This document shows, piece by piece, positions 25,601 to 33,506 of a DNA stretch of 64,000 nucleotides. The stretch is from Streptomyces sp. IMTB 2501 (GTDB lineage: Bacteria; Actinomycetota; Actinomycetes; Streptomycetales; Streptomycetaceae). Within the stretch, counting starts at the first letter, position 1. The number at the start of each line of letters is the position of its first letter. The position numbers and the translations under genes are program-made. A model generated the notes under the pieces. That model did no database searches, was not told the DNA's origin, and saw only the letters and a program-made list of their open reading frames with translations. The stretch is from the NCBI RefSeq assembly GCF_001953885.1, contig NZ_MQUS01000032.1, positions 39,521-103,520 on the forward strand, given 5' to 3'.

Positions 25601-27089
25601 CGTACGCCTCGATGTCCTCGGTGGCGGCGGTGTCCTGATCGAGATCGAGGCGATGCCGCGATTCCGGGGCGAGGATCCCCAGCAGGTCACGGGCGGCGGA
25701 ATCCCTCGCCTCGGCGGCGCGGCCGCGCGTGCCGACGAGGACCTTGACCCCGCTCTGGTCGGCGAGCGGACGCAGCAGAAGCCCGGCGATGGCGCCCACC
25801 GCCTCCGGCCGCGCCTCGTCCAACGCGTCGACGAGCACGGTGTACCTGCGGTTGGTCCGGCCGACGGCGGAGACGAGTTGCTCCGCTCCGCGCCAGCCAC
25901 CGCGAGGAGGTTCGAGTCCGAGGGCCTTCGCCAACGCCTCGACGCAGTCCAGCACGTCCTTGCCACGTGCGTGGATGCCCACGTCGATGGCGCCGATGTC
26001 GGGCAGCGTGCCGGGGTCCGCGCCGTCGACCACGTCCGGGGCGGCCGCATATACGTCCTTCCGGTACGACGCGTCGGACAGCACGGCGAGTCTCCCGAGC
26101 AACGCCGACTTGCCGCTGCCCGGCGGTCCGGTGACGACGAACATGCCCGAGTCCTCCGTGCGCAGCCACGTCACGATGGACCGCAGGGCGTGGGTGCGCC
26201 CCTGGAAGAAGTAGCCCTCGTCGCCGACTGCGTCGATGCCCTGGAACTTGAGCATGAAGTGTTCGCGGACGTCGGCGGGCAGCAGGGCCGGCCGGGCGCG
26301 GCGGCTTTCGAGATCGGTGTCCGGGAGTTCCGGGTCGTAGCGCGGGTTGGGGAAGAAGGGGGTGGAGAAGACATCGGTCCACCGCTTTGCGAGGCGCTGA
26401 CGCGAACCGAGCTGGGCATTCAGCGCCGTGATCATTTCATCGATCGTGATCGACCGGTCACGTGGCCCCCACCCCCGCATCGTCACCTCGTCGTCCGGGT
26501 CCTGCAGGAGTGCCCGCATGGCCTCGCTCAGAGCCAGCTCTTCGGCACGCTCGCCGGAAGCCACCGAGCACAGGACCACCAGCTTGGGCGGCCTGGCCAT
26601 CCGCTGATCGTCCAGCACCTTGCTGAACGCCTCGCACGCCTCTCCGGCGCCGCTTCCCGAACTGCACGCATCCATGACGAGGACGATTTCGCGAGCGCCG
26701 CACCGCGCCAGCAGTGATCCCAGATAGGCGGGCTGAATCGCGTCGCCCATGCTGATCAGCCCGTCGTCGCCCTTGGCAGAGTCGGAGCACAGCAGGAAGA
26801 ACCCGCTGTGCTCCAGCCGACGGCCGTGCCCGGCCCAGTAGACAAGCAGCCGTTCGGTGCCGGAGGGGAGGCTCAAGTCGGCGATGAGGTCCTGGATTTG
26901 GCGGCAGCGCAGGTCCTGCGGTCGCCTTCTGCTGCCGGGGTGGCGGCGAAAGCCCCCGGCGACCAACAGGTCGACCACGGCGTCCACGTGGCTGCGCAGA
27001 TGTTCCAGCTTTCCCATGGACGGGGACTCGTACTCGTCCACGACGATGTCCAGGACGGTTCCCCATTCGTCCCCCGCTGTGTTGTGCAC
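22617..27089 (-). CDS. Caspase-like / STAND NTPase / WD40-repeat protein
   Basis: This protein has about 1,490 residues. The N-terminal caspase-like (peptidase C14) domain spans about 1-250, with catalytic His88 in VYWAGHGRRLEHSG and Cys142 in VLVMDACSSGSG. The STAND/NACHT-like ATPase spans about 290-660, with Walker A GPPGSGKS (321-328), Walker B VLVDALDEA (418-426) and a winged-helix-type RLYHQAYADYLRQ (about 646-658). A helical linker follows, and from about 805 to the end there is a WD40 propeller region with many GTVxLWD-type repeat ends (QGTVHLWDGATGKLL, DGRIRLWDTDRGE, DGTVRLWNTAVS, DGTVWIWDGRTGR). I chose the GTG at 27089 because the caspase fold begins just after it (TVLDIVVDEYESPS). 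Its SD is weak, and upstream starts would run toward the divergent lipase gene. Likely role: WD40 or STAND sensing, oligomerisation and protease activation. Target and trigger are unknown. Confidence 0.85.
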   Translation of the reverse strand: MHNTAGDEWGTVLDIVVDEYESPSMGKLEHLRSHVDAVVDLLVAGGFRRHPGSRRRPQDLRCRQIQDLIADLSLPSGTERLLVYWAGHGRRLEHSGFFLLCSDSAKGDDGLISMGDAIQPAYLGSLLARCGAREIVLVMDACSSGSGAGEACEAFSKVLDDQRMARPPKLVVLCSVASGERAEELALSEAMRALLQDPDDEVTMRGWGPRDRSITIDEMITALNAQLGSRQRLAKRWTDVFSTPFFPNPRYDPELPDTDLESRRARPALLPADVREHFMLKFQGIDAVGDEGYFFQGRTHALRSIVTWLRTEDSGMFVVTGPPGSGKSALLGRLAVLSDASYRKDVYAAAPDVVDGADPGTLPDIGAIDVGIHARGKDVLDCVEALAKALGLEPPRGGWRGAEQLVSAVGRTNRRYTVLVDALDEARPEAVGAIAGLLLRPLADQSGVKVLVGTRGRAAEARDSAARDLLGILAPESRHRLDLDQDTAATEDIEAYAYKRLTDLKGSRYELADTELTRRAARRVARESESVFLMARLFTRALAARSEILDLDGPEAREIFRSRDVAEVFAADLSRYGTLRQQVTDLLAPLAWALGPGLPKRTIWATAATALTGGARTYTEDDVAWVMANAGAHLIEAGEEGQSVYRLYHQAYADYLRQAVATADRAPVLLYETVLGTVPRTDRQWDWAHATPYALKHLPVYALAADRLDHLVQDTGILPYADPTRMMGVLNTPEQQRRSLPRLYLRVWDELRYLTPEDRAALLQLRAGIDEPDALPQLRTEAQLGWRVRWGNGRRTNFHGVLVGGPTSAVGSVAIDLDPDGTLTVAAGDDQGTVHLWDGATGKLLHTLPIGQAPVTAVELARARGRLLLAAASDREVHLWDVYEGLPAVAPCLHRRKVTAMAFGATADGEPLLATSARDGRIRLWDTDRGEPRQTWPGGGLGTRALALTSLSGIGDVLVAAHTTGAVKTWKIAPSADVRVPQLWWRKWPGQLRARYGLALAELDGRDVVVGRGGPFVDGVRCLDLRTGAPADDEDGTGDEGFTPRAIGFTPESLGGVKGDPAAFVTGGPEGGVRLRRGRGPAGGWTGHSGDVRAVAGVRNRGGETFVVSGSQDGTVRLWNTAVSTADDHPQRGQSHADALTSSDLVALPDGRLLLATGTADGTVWIWDGRTGRRIARCVVHVETEYITVDKPPAGGTTAAVRSVKSGHEQSVTAVSWVSAGGERHATLVSGSEEGSVQFWSTEGSPLMRHKGSGPVAALTAAALDEDGDDGLIAVGRPHTIALHDSEGDRMRARFGSRIRLLRGHRRAIGAVAFAPQPDGTTWLASGDKGGKITLWAHPSGRPVGQLRGPGDGSKAHRGPVHSLASVLGPEGSMLVSADADVVRVWDLTSRSIRAEFGRGPVRGVAAVATADGRILVAVPTADRTVEIWDAQAEALLGAVRGFPQPVSTVSMLRDRHDSDTVLLAVGHGRVVHIVELLEFSDRRRWKGTP

Positions 27090-27176
27090 GCCTCTATCTT
27101 GGTCGTCTCGGGCCTGCGTCGTCAGGTCATCCCGTGGATTCGACGGTCGTTCCGTCACGGCAGCTGAGGCGGTGTC

Positions 27177-28610
27177 GTGTTCGCACAGCGTCAGGAGGGG
27201 ACTCTCCTTCAGGAGCGGGATCTCGTCGTGGTGGTGCCGGGCATTCTCGGCAGTGTGTTGCGCGCGCCGAACGGCCGGGAGGCGTGGAACGCCTCGTTCG
27301 CCATGGCGGCGCATGTCCTGGGCGACTTCTGCGAGGCCCTGGAGGCCCTCAGGCTCCCGCCCGGTCTCGGCGACGGACCACCGCCCGCGCGATACGCCCT
27401 GCAGCCCGAGTCGTTGATGCCGGGCTCACAGGTCTGGCCGGGCTTCTGGGCGGGCGCCGGATACCCGGCCCTGCTGAAGTCCCTGCGCCAGCACCTCAAG
27501 AATCCCGCACAACAGCTGATGATTTTCACGTACGACTGGAGGCTGTCGAACCAGTACAACGCGCGCCTGCTCATGGACCGGGCGAAACGGCGACTGCATC
27601 AGTGGCGCCGCGAAGGCGGTGAGCCCGACGCGCAGCTGCAACTCGTCTGCCATTCCATGGGCGGCCTGATCGGCCGGTACTTCCTGCACGTCCTCGGCGG
27701 TACGGAAATGACCAGGCGGGCGTACACCATCGGCACGCCGTACGTGGGTTCCGTGAAAGCGGTGCGCGTCCTGACAGGCCATCTGTTGCCGCCGTGGGCG
27801 GGCCGGTTCGGTGAGCGACTGCGCTCCGTCGCGGAGACCTTCCCCTCGATCGCGGAACTCCTCCCGGCCTACCGCTGCGTGACGAAGCCGAGGGGCATGG
27901 GCAGCCCAGGCACCGGCGGCGGTGCGGGGGACGACGGCCCCGCCGATGCCATCCGTCTGCTGGACTGCCACGTCCCCGGCCTCAGCCGTCAGGCCGTGGA
28001 ACGCTCAGCCGATTTCCACACCACGATCAGAAAGAGGGAAGCCGAATCGGGGGACAGGCTGGTGCATGTGTTCACGGGAGGCGGGCAGCCGACTGAACAG
28101 AGCGTGGTGATCGACCCATCAGGGCTGCGTTTCACCTGTCAGCAGCGTGGCTTCGACCACGGCGGAGACGGAACGGTGCCACGCTTCAGCAGCGTCCCTC
28201 CGCACTGGGAGGACGATTCCCCCGCCCTGTTCTATCCGTCGACACACGTCGGCCTGACCAGCCACAGGGAGTTGTTGCGCAGCCTCACACGAAAGATCGC
28301 CGCAGCTCCCTCCAGCGCGACACTGACGCCGGCCCGCTCACTGTCGCTGCACGTGGATCCCGTGGTGCTGGCCGGACAGACCGTGCCCCTCCAGGTCCAC
28401 ACGGACTGCCCCGACCTCACCCTCGACGCCCGCCTGCAGCACGTCGGCGGAACGCCCTACGGCCGCCCCCTCCCCCTCCGCCCCGACGGCACGGGAAACT
28501 ACACGGCCGACCTCACCCTGCCACCCGGCATCTGGCACATCACCGTCGAGACGACGAAGGAGTCCCCCGCGAGCCAGGTGGACGACCTCATCGTGGTGGC
28601 GCCGTACTGA
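27177..28610 (+). CDS. LCAT/PGAP1-like lipase with C-terminal Ig-like domain
   Basis: This 477-residue alpha/beta hydrolase of the lecithin:cholesterol acyltransferase/PGAP1-like group has no signal peptide, so it is probably cytoplasmic. The oxyanion region is VVVVPGILGSVL (about 17-28), followed by the family's FTYDWRLSN (about 117-125) and the nucleophile elbow VCHSMGGLIGRY with Ser160. The acid is likely the Asp in HGGDGTVPRFS and the base the His in YPSTHVGLTSH. After about residue 380 there is a beta-rich segment (LHVDPVVLAGQTVPLQVHTD) resembling an Ig-like domain. It starts at a GTG with GAGG upstream, divergent from the caspase gene with only 87 bp between them. An esterase, lipase or phospholipase is expected. 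Acting on host membranes as part of a defence module is inference. Confidence 0.82.
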   Translation: MFAQRQEGTLLQERDLVVVVPGILGSVLRAPNGREAWNASFAMAAHVLGDFCEALEALRLPPGLGDGPPPARYALQPESLMPGSQVWPGFWAGAGYPALLKSLRQHLKNPAQQLMIFTYDWRLSNQYNARLLMDRAKRRLHQWRREGGEPDAQLQLVCHSMGGLIGRYFLHVLGGTEMTRRAYTIGTPYVGSVKAVRVLTGHLLPPWAGRFGERLRSVAETFPSIAELLPAYRCVTKPRGMGSPGTGGGAGDDGPADAIRLLDCHVPGLSRQAVERSADFHTTIRKREAESGDRLVHVFTGGGQPTEQSVVIDPSGLRFTCQQRGFDHGGDGTVPRFSSVPPHWEDDSPALFYPSTHVGLTSHRELLRSLTRKIAAAPSSATLTPARSLSLHVDPVVLAGQTVPLQVHTDCPDLTLDARLQHVGGTPYGRPLPLRPDGTGNYTADLTLPPGIWHITVETTKESPASQVDDLIVVAPY

Positions 28611-28642
28611 TCCTGGCCCATACGCGAGTAGCGCGCGGGTGG

Positions 28643-28858
28643 TCAGTTGTGGTGGGGAAGCCAGACGGGGGCACTGCTGCCGCGTGGAAGCAGGATGTCG
28701 CGGAAACGGCCGGGAGTTCCGGACATGATGACCTGGTCGGTGACGCCCTGGTAGTGGCCGCAGGAGGTCTCGGCGGTGAAGGTGTCCGGGCCAAGGGGGA
28801 TCGGCTCTGGTCGGCCTCTGCAGGGAGGCCCGTACGGATGGCTGGCCCCCGGACGAGG
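28643..28858 (-). pseudogene. C-terminal fragment of an unrecognised gene
   Basis: A 71-codon minus-strand frame with no start codon reads protein-like sequence (RPEPIPLGPDTFTAETS, then CGHYQGVTDQVIMSG, then DILLPRGSSAPVWLPHHN) and ends in TGA. Its 5' end is cut by an in-frame TGA at 28861-28859. I do not recognise the family. The coherent sequence with no start suggests the tail of a deleted gene. Confidence 0.45.
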
Positions 28859-29089
28859 TCAGGGGGCCTGCGCACTCTGCTCGCCCGCTACAACGAGGCC
28901 TGCTCCGTCGGCACCGAGGACGAGTGACTGGAGGACGAGCGGACCACACTGAGGCCCGCCGGCCCAAGTTGGGCCGGCGGGCCGTAGCTCACATTTGTCC
29001 GTGCGGTCACTCGGTCCGGGTGGTCACCGGAGCGTACGAGTGAACTGGTACGCGCTCTGCGAGGTGCCGCTGCAGGAGTCGGAGAGCTG
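28859..29089. other. Intergenic stretch around a strong hairpin
   Basis: I see no gene here beyond the hairpin at 28953-28983. Short open frames on both strands lack family features and ribosome binding sites. Confidence 0.5.
28953..28983. terminator. Strong GC hairpin, probable terminator
   Basis: Two perfect 14-bp arms (GGCCCGCCGGCCCA and its complement) are separated by the 3-nt loop AGT. It is strong enough to terminate in either direction. It lies between the lipase gene and a decayed methyltransferase gene, 340 bp after the lipase stop. Confidence 0.6.
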
Positions 29090-29910
29090 ACCGTTGGTCG
29101 CGCAGGCTTTGTCGAGTCGAGGCAAGCGGCTTACCAGAACCGCCAGTTCATGCACCGGACAGCCGCCTGGCTCGCCGAGCAGGGGATCGACCGGTTCCTG
29201 GACATAGGCACGGGAATTCCGACCGAGCCCAACCTTCACCAGATCGTGCAGGACATCCTGCCGACCGCGAAGATCGTGTACACCGACAACGACCCGATCG
29301 TCCTGCGGCATGCCGAGGCGCTGCTGGTCAGCGTTCCCGAGGGCGCGACCGACTACATCCAGGCCGATGTACGACAGCCCGAAGTCATCGTGCAACACGC
29401 CCAAAGAATCCCGGACTTCTCACTCCCATCGCGCGGTCGCTGATAGCTCTGACGCATTTCAGCCCCGATGAGCAGGATGCCCACGGGATCGTCCGCGATC
29501 TGGTCGCCACGCTGCCGTCCGGCAGTTGTCTGGCGCTGTCGCACGCCGCGTCCGATCTGTATCCGGAATTCGCCGCCCAGGTCACTGTCGAGTACGCCAA
29601 GGGCGGCATCCAGCTCGGTTTCCGAAGCCGGGCGGAGGTGGCGCAGTTCTTCGACGGCCTGGAACTCGTCCCGCCCGGCCTGGTGACGGCGACGGAGTGG
29701 CACACCTCCTCCCTGCCTCCGTACCAGAAGGCAGTGGCAGCTACGCGGGAGTGGCCCGTATCTCCTGACGCACGCCTGCACCCGGACGACGCGTCATGGG
29801 TGTCTCCGGCTGCCTGGCATCTGCCGTTCACCGGGGTGCTGGAGCTGCCTCTCCGAAGCGACGAGGCTTTTCCGACCCTGCCTTGTCGCTGGTCCACGGC
29901 GCCCTCGTGA
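29090..29910 (+). pseudogene. SAM-dependent methyltransferase (PF04672/DUF574 type), decayed
   Basis: The first part (about 29090-29400) encodes the family's SAM-binding core: YQNRQFMHRTAAWLAEQGID, FLDIGTGIPTEPNLHQIVQ and VYTDNDPIVLRHAEALL. The usual N-terminal ARVYDYxLGGKDN motif is missing. Near 29400 similarity is lost and the frame stops at 29441-29443. A different frame then continues with the family's second half (SLIALTHFSPDEQDAHGIVR, LASHAASD-type core and QFFDGLELVPPGLVTATEW). N-terminal loss plus an indel means no functional enzyme. The family is very abundant in Streptomyces and its substrates are mostly unknown. Confidence 0.8.
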
Positions 29911-29985
29911 TGGGACGAGCCGGCGTCTGCGATGCCCCCGAAGACAGTGCCGGGTCATGCCGTGCGCCCCGGACGGCCCGCGGCG

Positions 29986-30942
29986 TTATGCGACGGCGGG
30001 CTGGACGGTCAGTGTGCCCGTGGCCGTGTCGATTCTGGCCTCGGTACCGAGCGGGACAGTTGGAGGATGCGCACCGTGTCCAACGGGAAGCCCGCCGAGG
30101 ACTGGAACGTCCAAGCGGGCGAGTCGGTCGCGCAGGACATCAACGAGGCCCCATCCTCCCGTCGCAGGGTGAGCCGCCGACTGGTCGAAGCCGAGGAACT
30201 GGCCGAGTGCGACGCCACGCAGTCCATCCAGGCTTCCGCTGCGGGACAGTTGGGTGAGCGCGCGGTCGATCTCGCCCAGCCCGGTGCCCTTCTGGTGCTC
30301 CAGAAACAGAATCGCGCCTTTCAGGCTCGGCAGGCCGGCTCCGATTTCGGTGCGGACCGCGTCGAGGTTGCCACCGACCAGGATGCCGGTCGCCACACCG
30401 CCGATGGTGACCGCAGCGCTCGCCTCAGCGGGGTCTCGGAGGACAGTGACGGGATCGGTGGTCATCAGCGCCCGGCGCAGAGCATCCGCCGACGCGGGCC
30501 CCGACCACTCCGCGCTCCAGTTGGCAAACGGGCCGTGCAGGCCGGCCAGACGGCACCGCGCCCACACCGCCAGGTGGATATGGGTGATGTCGCTGAACCC
30601 GACCACGGGTTTCGGGTCGCGCCGCAGGGCGTCGGTGTCCAGCGAGTCCACGATGCGGTATGCGCCTTTGCCGCCCCGGGCGGCGATGACGGCACGGACT
30701 CCCGGATCCCGGAACGCGGAGTTCAGGTCGAACGCGCGATCCTCGTCCCGGCCGGCCATGTACCCCCACTGGTCGAAGACGTGCCTGCCCAGCTCGACTC
30801 GAAGCCCCCACGATGACAGCAGCTCGACACCACGCGCGACTCCCTCACGGCTAGGTGGGCTGGCAGGAGACACGAGCCGCACCCGGTCCCCGGGCCTCAA
30901 CCGCGGCGAACGCACACTCTGGAGACTGTCGGGGGTGTCCAC
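29986..30942 (-). CDS. LD-carboxypeptidase, peptidase family S66
   Basis: This 318-residue serine peptidase family S66 protein (LdcA/MccF-like) cleaves the L,D-bond in muropeptides or related acyl-adenylate antibiotics. It begins RLRPGDRVRLVSPASPPS as in the family. The nucleophile Ser is in VVGFSDITHIH after the substrate loop ARGGKGAYRIVDSLD. The Glu is in ILFLEHQKGTG and the His in GGLPVGHGAHPPTVPLG. The GTG start at 30942 has GAGGAT upstream. A longer frame to 31041 has no family sequence. The protein has no signal peptide, so it is cytoplasmic. It could serve cell-wall recycling or, as MccF does, self-immunity to a peptide antibiotic. Confidence 0.9.
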   Translation of the reverse strand: MDTPDSLQSVRSPRLRPGDRVRLVSPASPPSREGVARGVELLSSWGLRVELGRHVFDQWGYMAGRDEDRAFDLNSAFRDPGVRAVIAARGGKGAYRIVDSLDTDALRRDPKPVVGFSDITHIHLAVWARCRLAGLHGPFANWSAEWSGPASADALRRALMTTDPVTVLRDPAEASAAVTIGGVATGILVGGNLDAVRTEIGAGLPSLKGAILFLEHQKGTGLGEIDRALTQLSRSGSLDGLRGVALGQFLGFDQSAAHPATGGWGLVDVLRDRLARLDVPVLGGLPVGHGAHPPTVPLGTEARIDTATGTLTVQPAVA

Positions 30943-31217
30943 CCGAGGATCCTCGCACCACCCAGCCGAGGCCGGCGAGACCGGCCCGGCTCCTTCTGCT
31001 CGTGTGCGCCCTGGAGCTCTCCGTGCCGACCCGCAAGCCACACAACACGCTTTACGGCTCTGACCGACGTACTCTCTGTGCCCTGCAGGGCCGTCAGCAC
31101 CAGTGTGCTCCTGACGGCCTTCAGAAGCCCTCCCAGGGCGGAGGACAAACTTCTCTGGCCGAATTCACAGAGCCTCGTAGAAGGCGCTGCTGACACCGTC
31201 GGTGGCCGTGCGCCAGC

Positions 31218-32924
31218 ATGAGGGCCATGCCCGAGACGCCGAGTACCCCGCGCCGGATCGCCGACGACTACGTCGCGCAGGTCGCCGCCCTCGACCCCAT
31301 GTTCTCGACCCGGCTTGGCCTCCACCCCGGGGATGACCGGCAACCGGATCTTTCTCCGGAGGGCTTCGAGGCGTTCGCCGAGTTGGCCCGGCGCACGCTG
31401 TCCGCACTCGACGTCATCGAGCGCGACGCGGAGAAGAACGGCGCGGAGTTCGAGGGCGCCGAGCGTAACTGTGCCCGGCTGCTGCGGGAGAGGCTGTCCG
31501 CACATCTCGCCCTGCACGAGGCGGGGGACCACTTCCGCGAGCTGCGCAACGTCAGTTCGCCCCTGCACCAGGTACGCGGCATCTTCACCCTGATGCCCAC
31601 CGACTCCGACGAGAACTGGGCGACCGTCGCGGGGCGGCTGCGCAATGTGCCCGGCGCGCTGGACGGCTACCGGGCGACCTTGAGCGAGGGCCTCGCCCGC
31701 GGGCTGCTGTGTGCGCCCCGGCAGGCCCGGGCCGTCATCGGCCAGCTGACCGCCTGGACCGGGCAGGACGGTGGCGCCGCGAGCTGGTTCACCACGTTCG
31801 TGGCCGACGGCCCCGATCGGCTCAGGCCCGAGCTGTTCGCCGCCGCGGACCGGGCGACGACGGCGGTGGCGGACTTCGCCGACTGGCTGGGCGGCACCTA
31901 CCTGCCCGCCGTGCAGGGCGCCCCGGACGCCGTCGGCCGGGAGCGGTATCTGCGCTCGGCCCGCTGGGCCAACGGCACGAGCTCGGACCCGGCCGACGCC
32001 TACTCCTGGGCCTGGGAGGAGTTCCACCGCACGGCCGCCGAGATGCAGGCCGAGGCCGGCCGGATCCTCCCGGGGGCAAGTGTCCGGGAGACCATGGACC
32101 ACCTGAACCAGCACGGACACGCCATCACGGGTGAGGAGAACATCCGAGCCTGGCTCCAGGAGATCATCGACGAGGCGATCGACGCCCTCGACGGCACACA
32201 CTTCGACATCTCCGGCCCGCTGCGCCGGGTCGAGACGAGGATCGCGCCCCCGGGCAGCTCGGGCGCCCCCTACTACAACGGCCCCAGCCTCGACTTCAGT
32301 CGCCCCGGGCGCACGTACCTGCCCACGCTGGGCCAACAGACCTTTCCCACCTGGGAGATCGTCAGCACCTGGTACCACGAGGGTGTCCCGGGCCACCACC
32401 TGCAGACCGCTCGATGGACCGCCGCCGCAGGCCACCTCAGCCATTACCAGATCACCCTCGGCGCGGTCAGCGCCAACAAGGAAGGCTGGGCCCTGTACGC
32501 CGAGCGTCTGATGGACGAACTGGGCTTCCTCACCGACCCCGCTCGCCGCCTGGGCTATCTGGACAAACAGATGCTCCGGATCATCCGCGTGATCGTCGAC
32601 ATCGGCATGCACCTGGAACTCGCCATTCCCGCCGACTCGGGCTTCCACCCGGGCGACCGCTGGACCCCGCATCTCGCCACCGCGTTCATGGCCGCCCATC
32701 ACGGCAGCGACACAGCCCGCCGTACCAGCGAGATCGACCGCTACCTCGGCTGGCCCGGCCAGGCGATCGGCTACAAGCTCGGCGAGCGCGCCTGGCTGCA
32801 GGGCCGCGAGGCCTCCCGCCGCCGCCTCGGCACCGACTTCGACCTCCGCAGCTGGCACATGAACGCACTCAGCCAGGGCTCACTCGGCCTCGCCGACCTG
32901 GCCGACAACCTGGCCTCACTGTGA
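31218..32924 (+). CDS. DUF885-family metallopeptidase-like protein
   Basis: This 568-residue protein is all-helical in appearance, with the family signature YHEGVPGHHLQ at about residues 386-396. This resembles the HExxH-type zinc site of M2/M3-like peptidases. Other conserved stretches are AYSWAWEEFHRTAAEMQAEA and NKEGWALYAERLMDELGF, where the Glu may be the third metal ligand. There is no signal peptide. Start: ATG at 31218; an ATG at 31227 is an alternative. Neither has a strong SD. It stands alone, divergent from the LD-carboxypeptidase. Proposed activity is peptidase or carboxypeptidase; the substrate is unknown. Confidence 0.88.
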   Translation: MRAMPETPSTPRRIADDYVAQVAALDPMFSTRLGLHPGDDRQPDLSPEGFEAFAELARRTLSALDVIERDAEKNGAEFEGAERNCARLLRERLSAHLALHEAGDHFRELRNVSSPLHQVRGIFTLMPTDSDENWATVAGRLRNVPGALDGYRATLSEGLARGLLCAPRQARAVIGQLTAWTGQDGGAASWFTTFVADGPDRLRPELFAAADRATTAVADFADWLGGTYLPAVQGAPDAVGRERYLRSARWANGTSSDPADAYSWAWEEFHRTAAEMQAEAGRILPGASVRETMDHLNQHGHAITGEENIRAWLQEIIDEAIDALDGTHFDISGPLRRVETRIAPPGSSGAPYYNGPSLDFSRPGRTYLPTLGQQTFPTWEIVSTWYHEGVPGHHLQTARWTAAAGHLSHYQITLGAVSANKEGWALYAERLMDELGFLTDPARRLGYLDKQMLRIIRVIVDIGMHLELAIPADSGFHPGDRWTPHLATAFMAAHHGSDTARRTSEIDRYLGWPGQAIGYKLGERAWLQGREASRRRLGTDFDLRSWHMNALSQGSLGLADLADNLASL

Positions 32925-33077
32925 ACGGCGGTTCCGGACCGGGGTCATGAAATTGTTCATTGCTCCCAACCGATGGCCTGCGGCGTCCGGTTGGGCTCTG
33001 GAGTGGCACGACGAGTCCAGTCGGTCCCGGCTCTGTTCGGCGGGGTCGGCTGAACTCGTCGTGCGGGGCGGTGCGGG

Positions 33078-33506
33078 TCAGCGGACCGTCACGTTGAAGA
33101 CCGGTGAGGCCGTCGTGCCGCTGACGATGCGCAGGTCGTTCTTGCCCTTCAGGCCGAGCTTGACGCCGAGCGAGTAGGAGCCGTTGCGCAGGACCGGCGC
33201 GGACGCGGGCAGGCTGACCCACTTGCCGTGCTGCTTCTGCTGCAGAGTCACCTTCGTGCCCGCCTTGATGCCGGTGGTCTTGCCCGTCACCCGGAACAGC
33301 TGCCAGGCGCGGACCGAGGACGCCGACGGGGTGGCGGTGATGCCGGCCTTGACGGCCTTCGCGGCCTGGGCCTTGTGTGCAACGGCGACGGGAGACGCGG
33401 CCTGCGCGGCGGGGGCGGCGGCCATGGCGGTGCCCGCGAGGGCGATGGAGGCCGCGCCGAGGGCGCCGACGACGGCTATGCGCAGGGAACGGCGCTTCGA
33501 GACCAT
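33078..33506 (-). CDS. Secreted beta-rich small protein
   Basis: This 142-residue protein has a Sec signal peptide: MVSKRRSLRIAVVGALGAAS then an Ala-rich stretch, with cleavage near AQAAS. The mature part has an Ala/Lys-rich stem, then a single beta-rich domain: RAWQLFRVTGKTTGIKAGTK, VTLQQKQHGKWVSLPASA and DLRIVSGTTASPVFNVTV. That pattern resembles an Ig-like or SH3-like binding module in Streptomyces secreted proteins. The ATG at 33506 has AAAGGA 9-10 bases upstream. It is extracellular; its partner and function are unknown. Confidence 0.8.
   Translation of the reverse strand: MVSKRRSLRIAVVGALGAASIALAGTAMAAAPAAQAASPVAVAHKAQAAKAVKAGITATPSASSVRAWQLFRVTGKTTGIKAGTKVTLQQKQHGKWVSLPASAPVLRNGSYSLGVKLGLKGKNDLRIVSGTTASPVFNVTVR

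Noticed and set aside
28649..28927. 92-codon plus-strand ORF after the lipase gene
   Set aside because: It is opposite a more protein-like minus-strand fragment, lacks an SD and has no family features.
32947..33177. 76-codon plus-strand ORF after the DUF885 gene
   Set aside because: Its second half is antisense to the secreted-protein gene, it has no family features, and the opposite frame has a signal peptide and SD.
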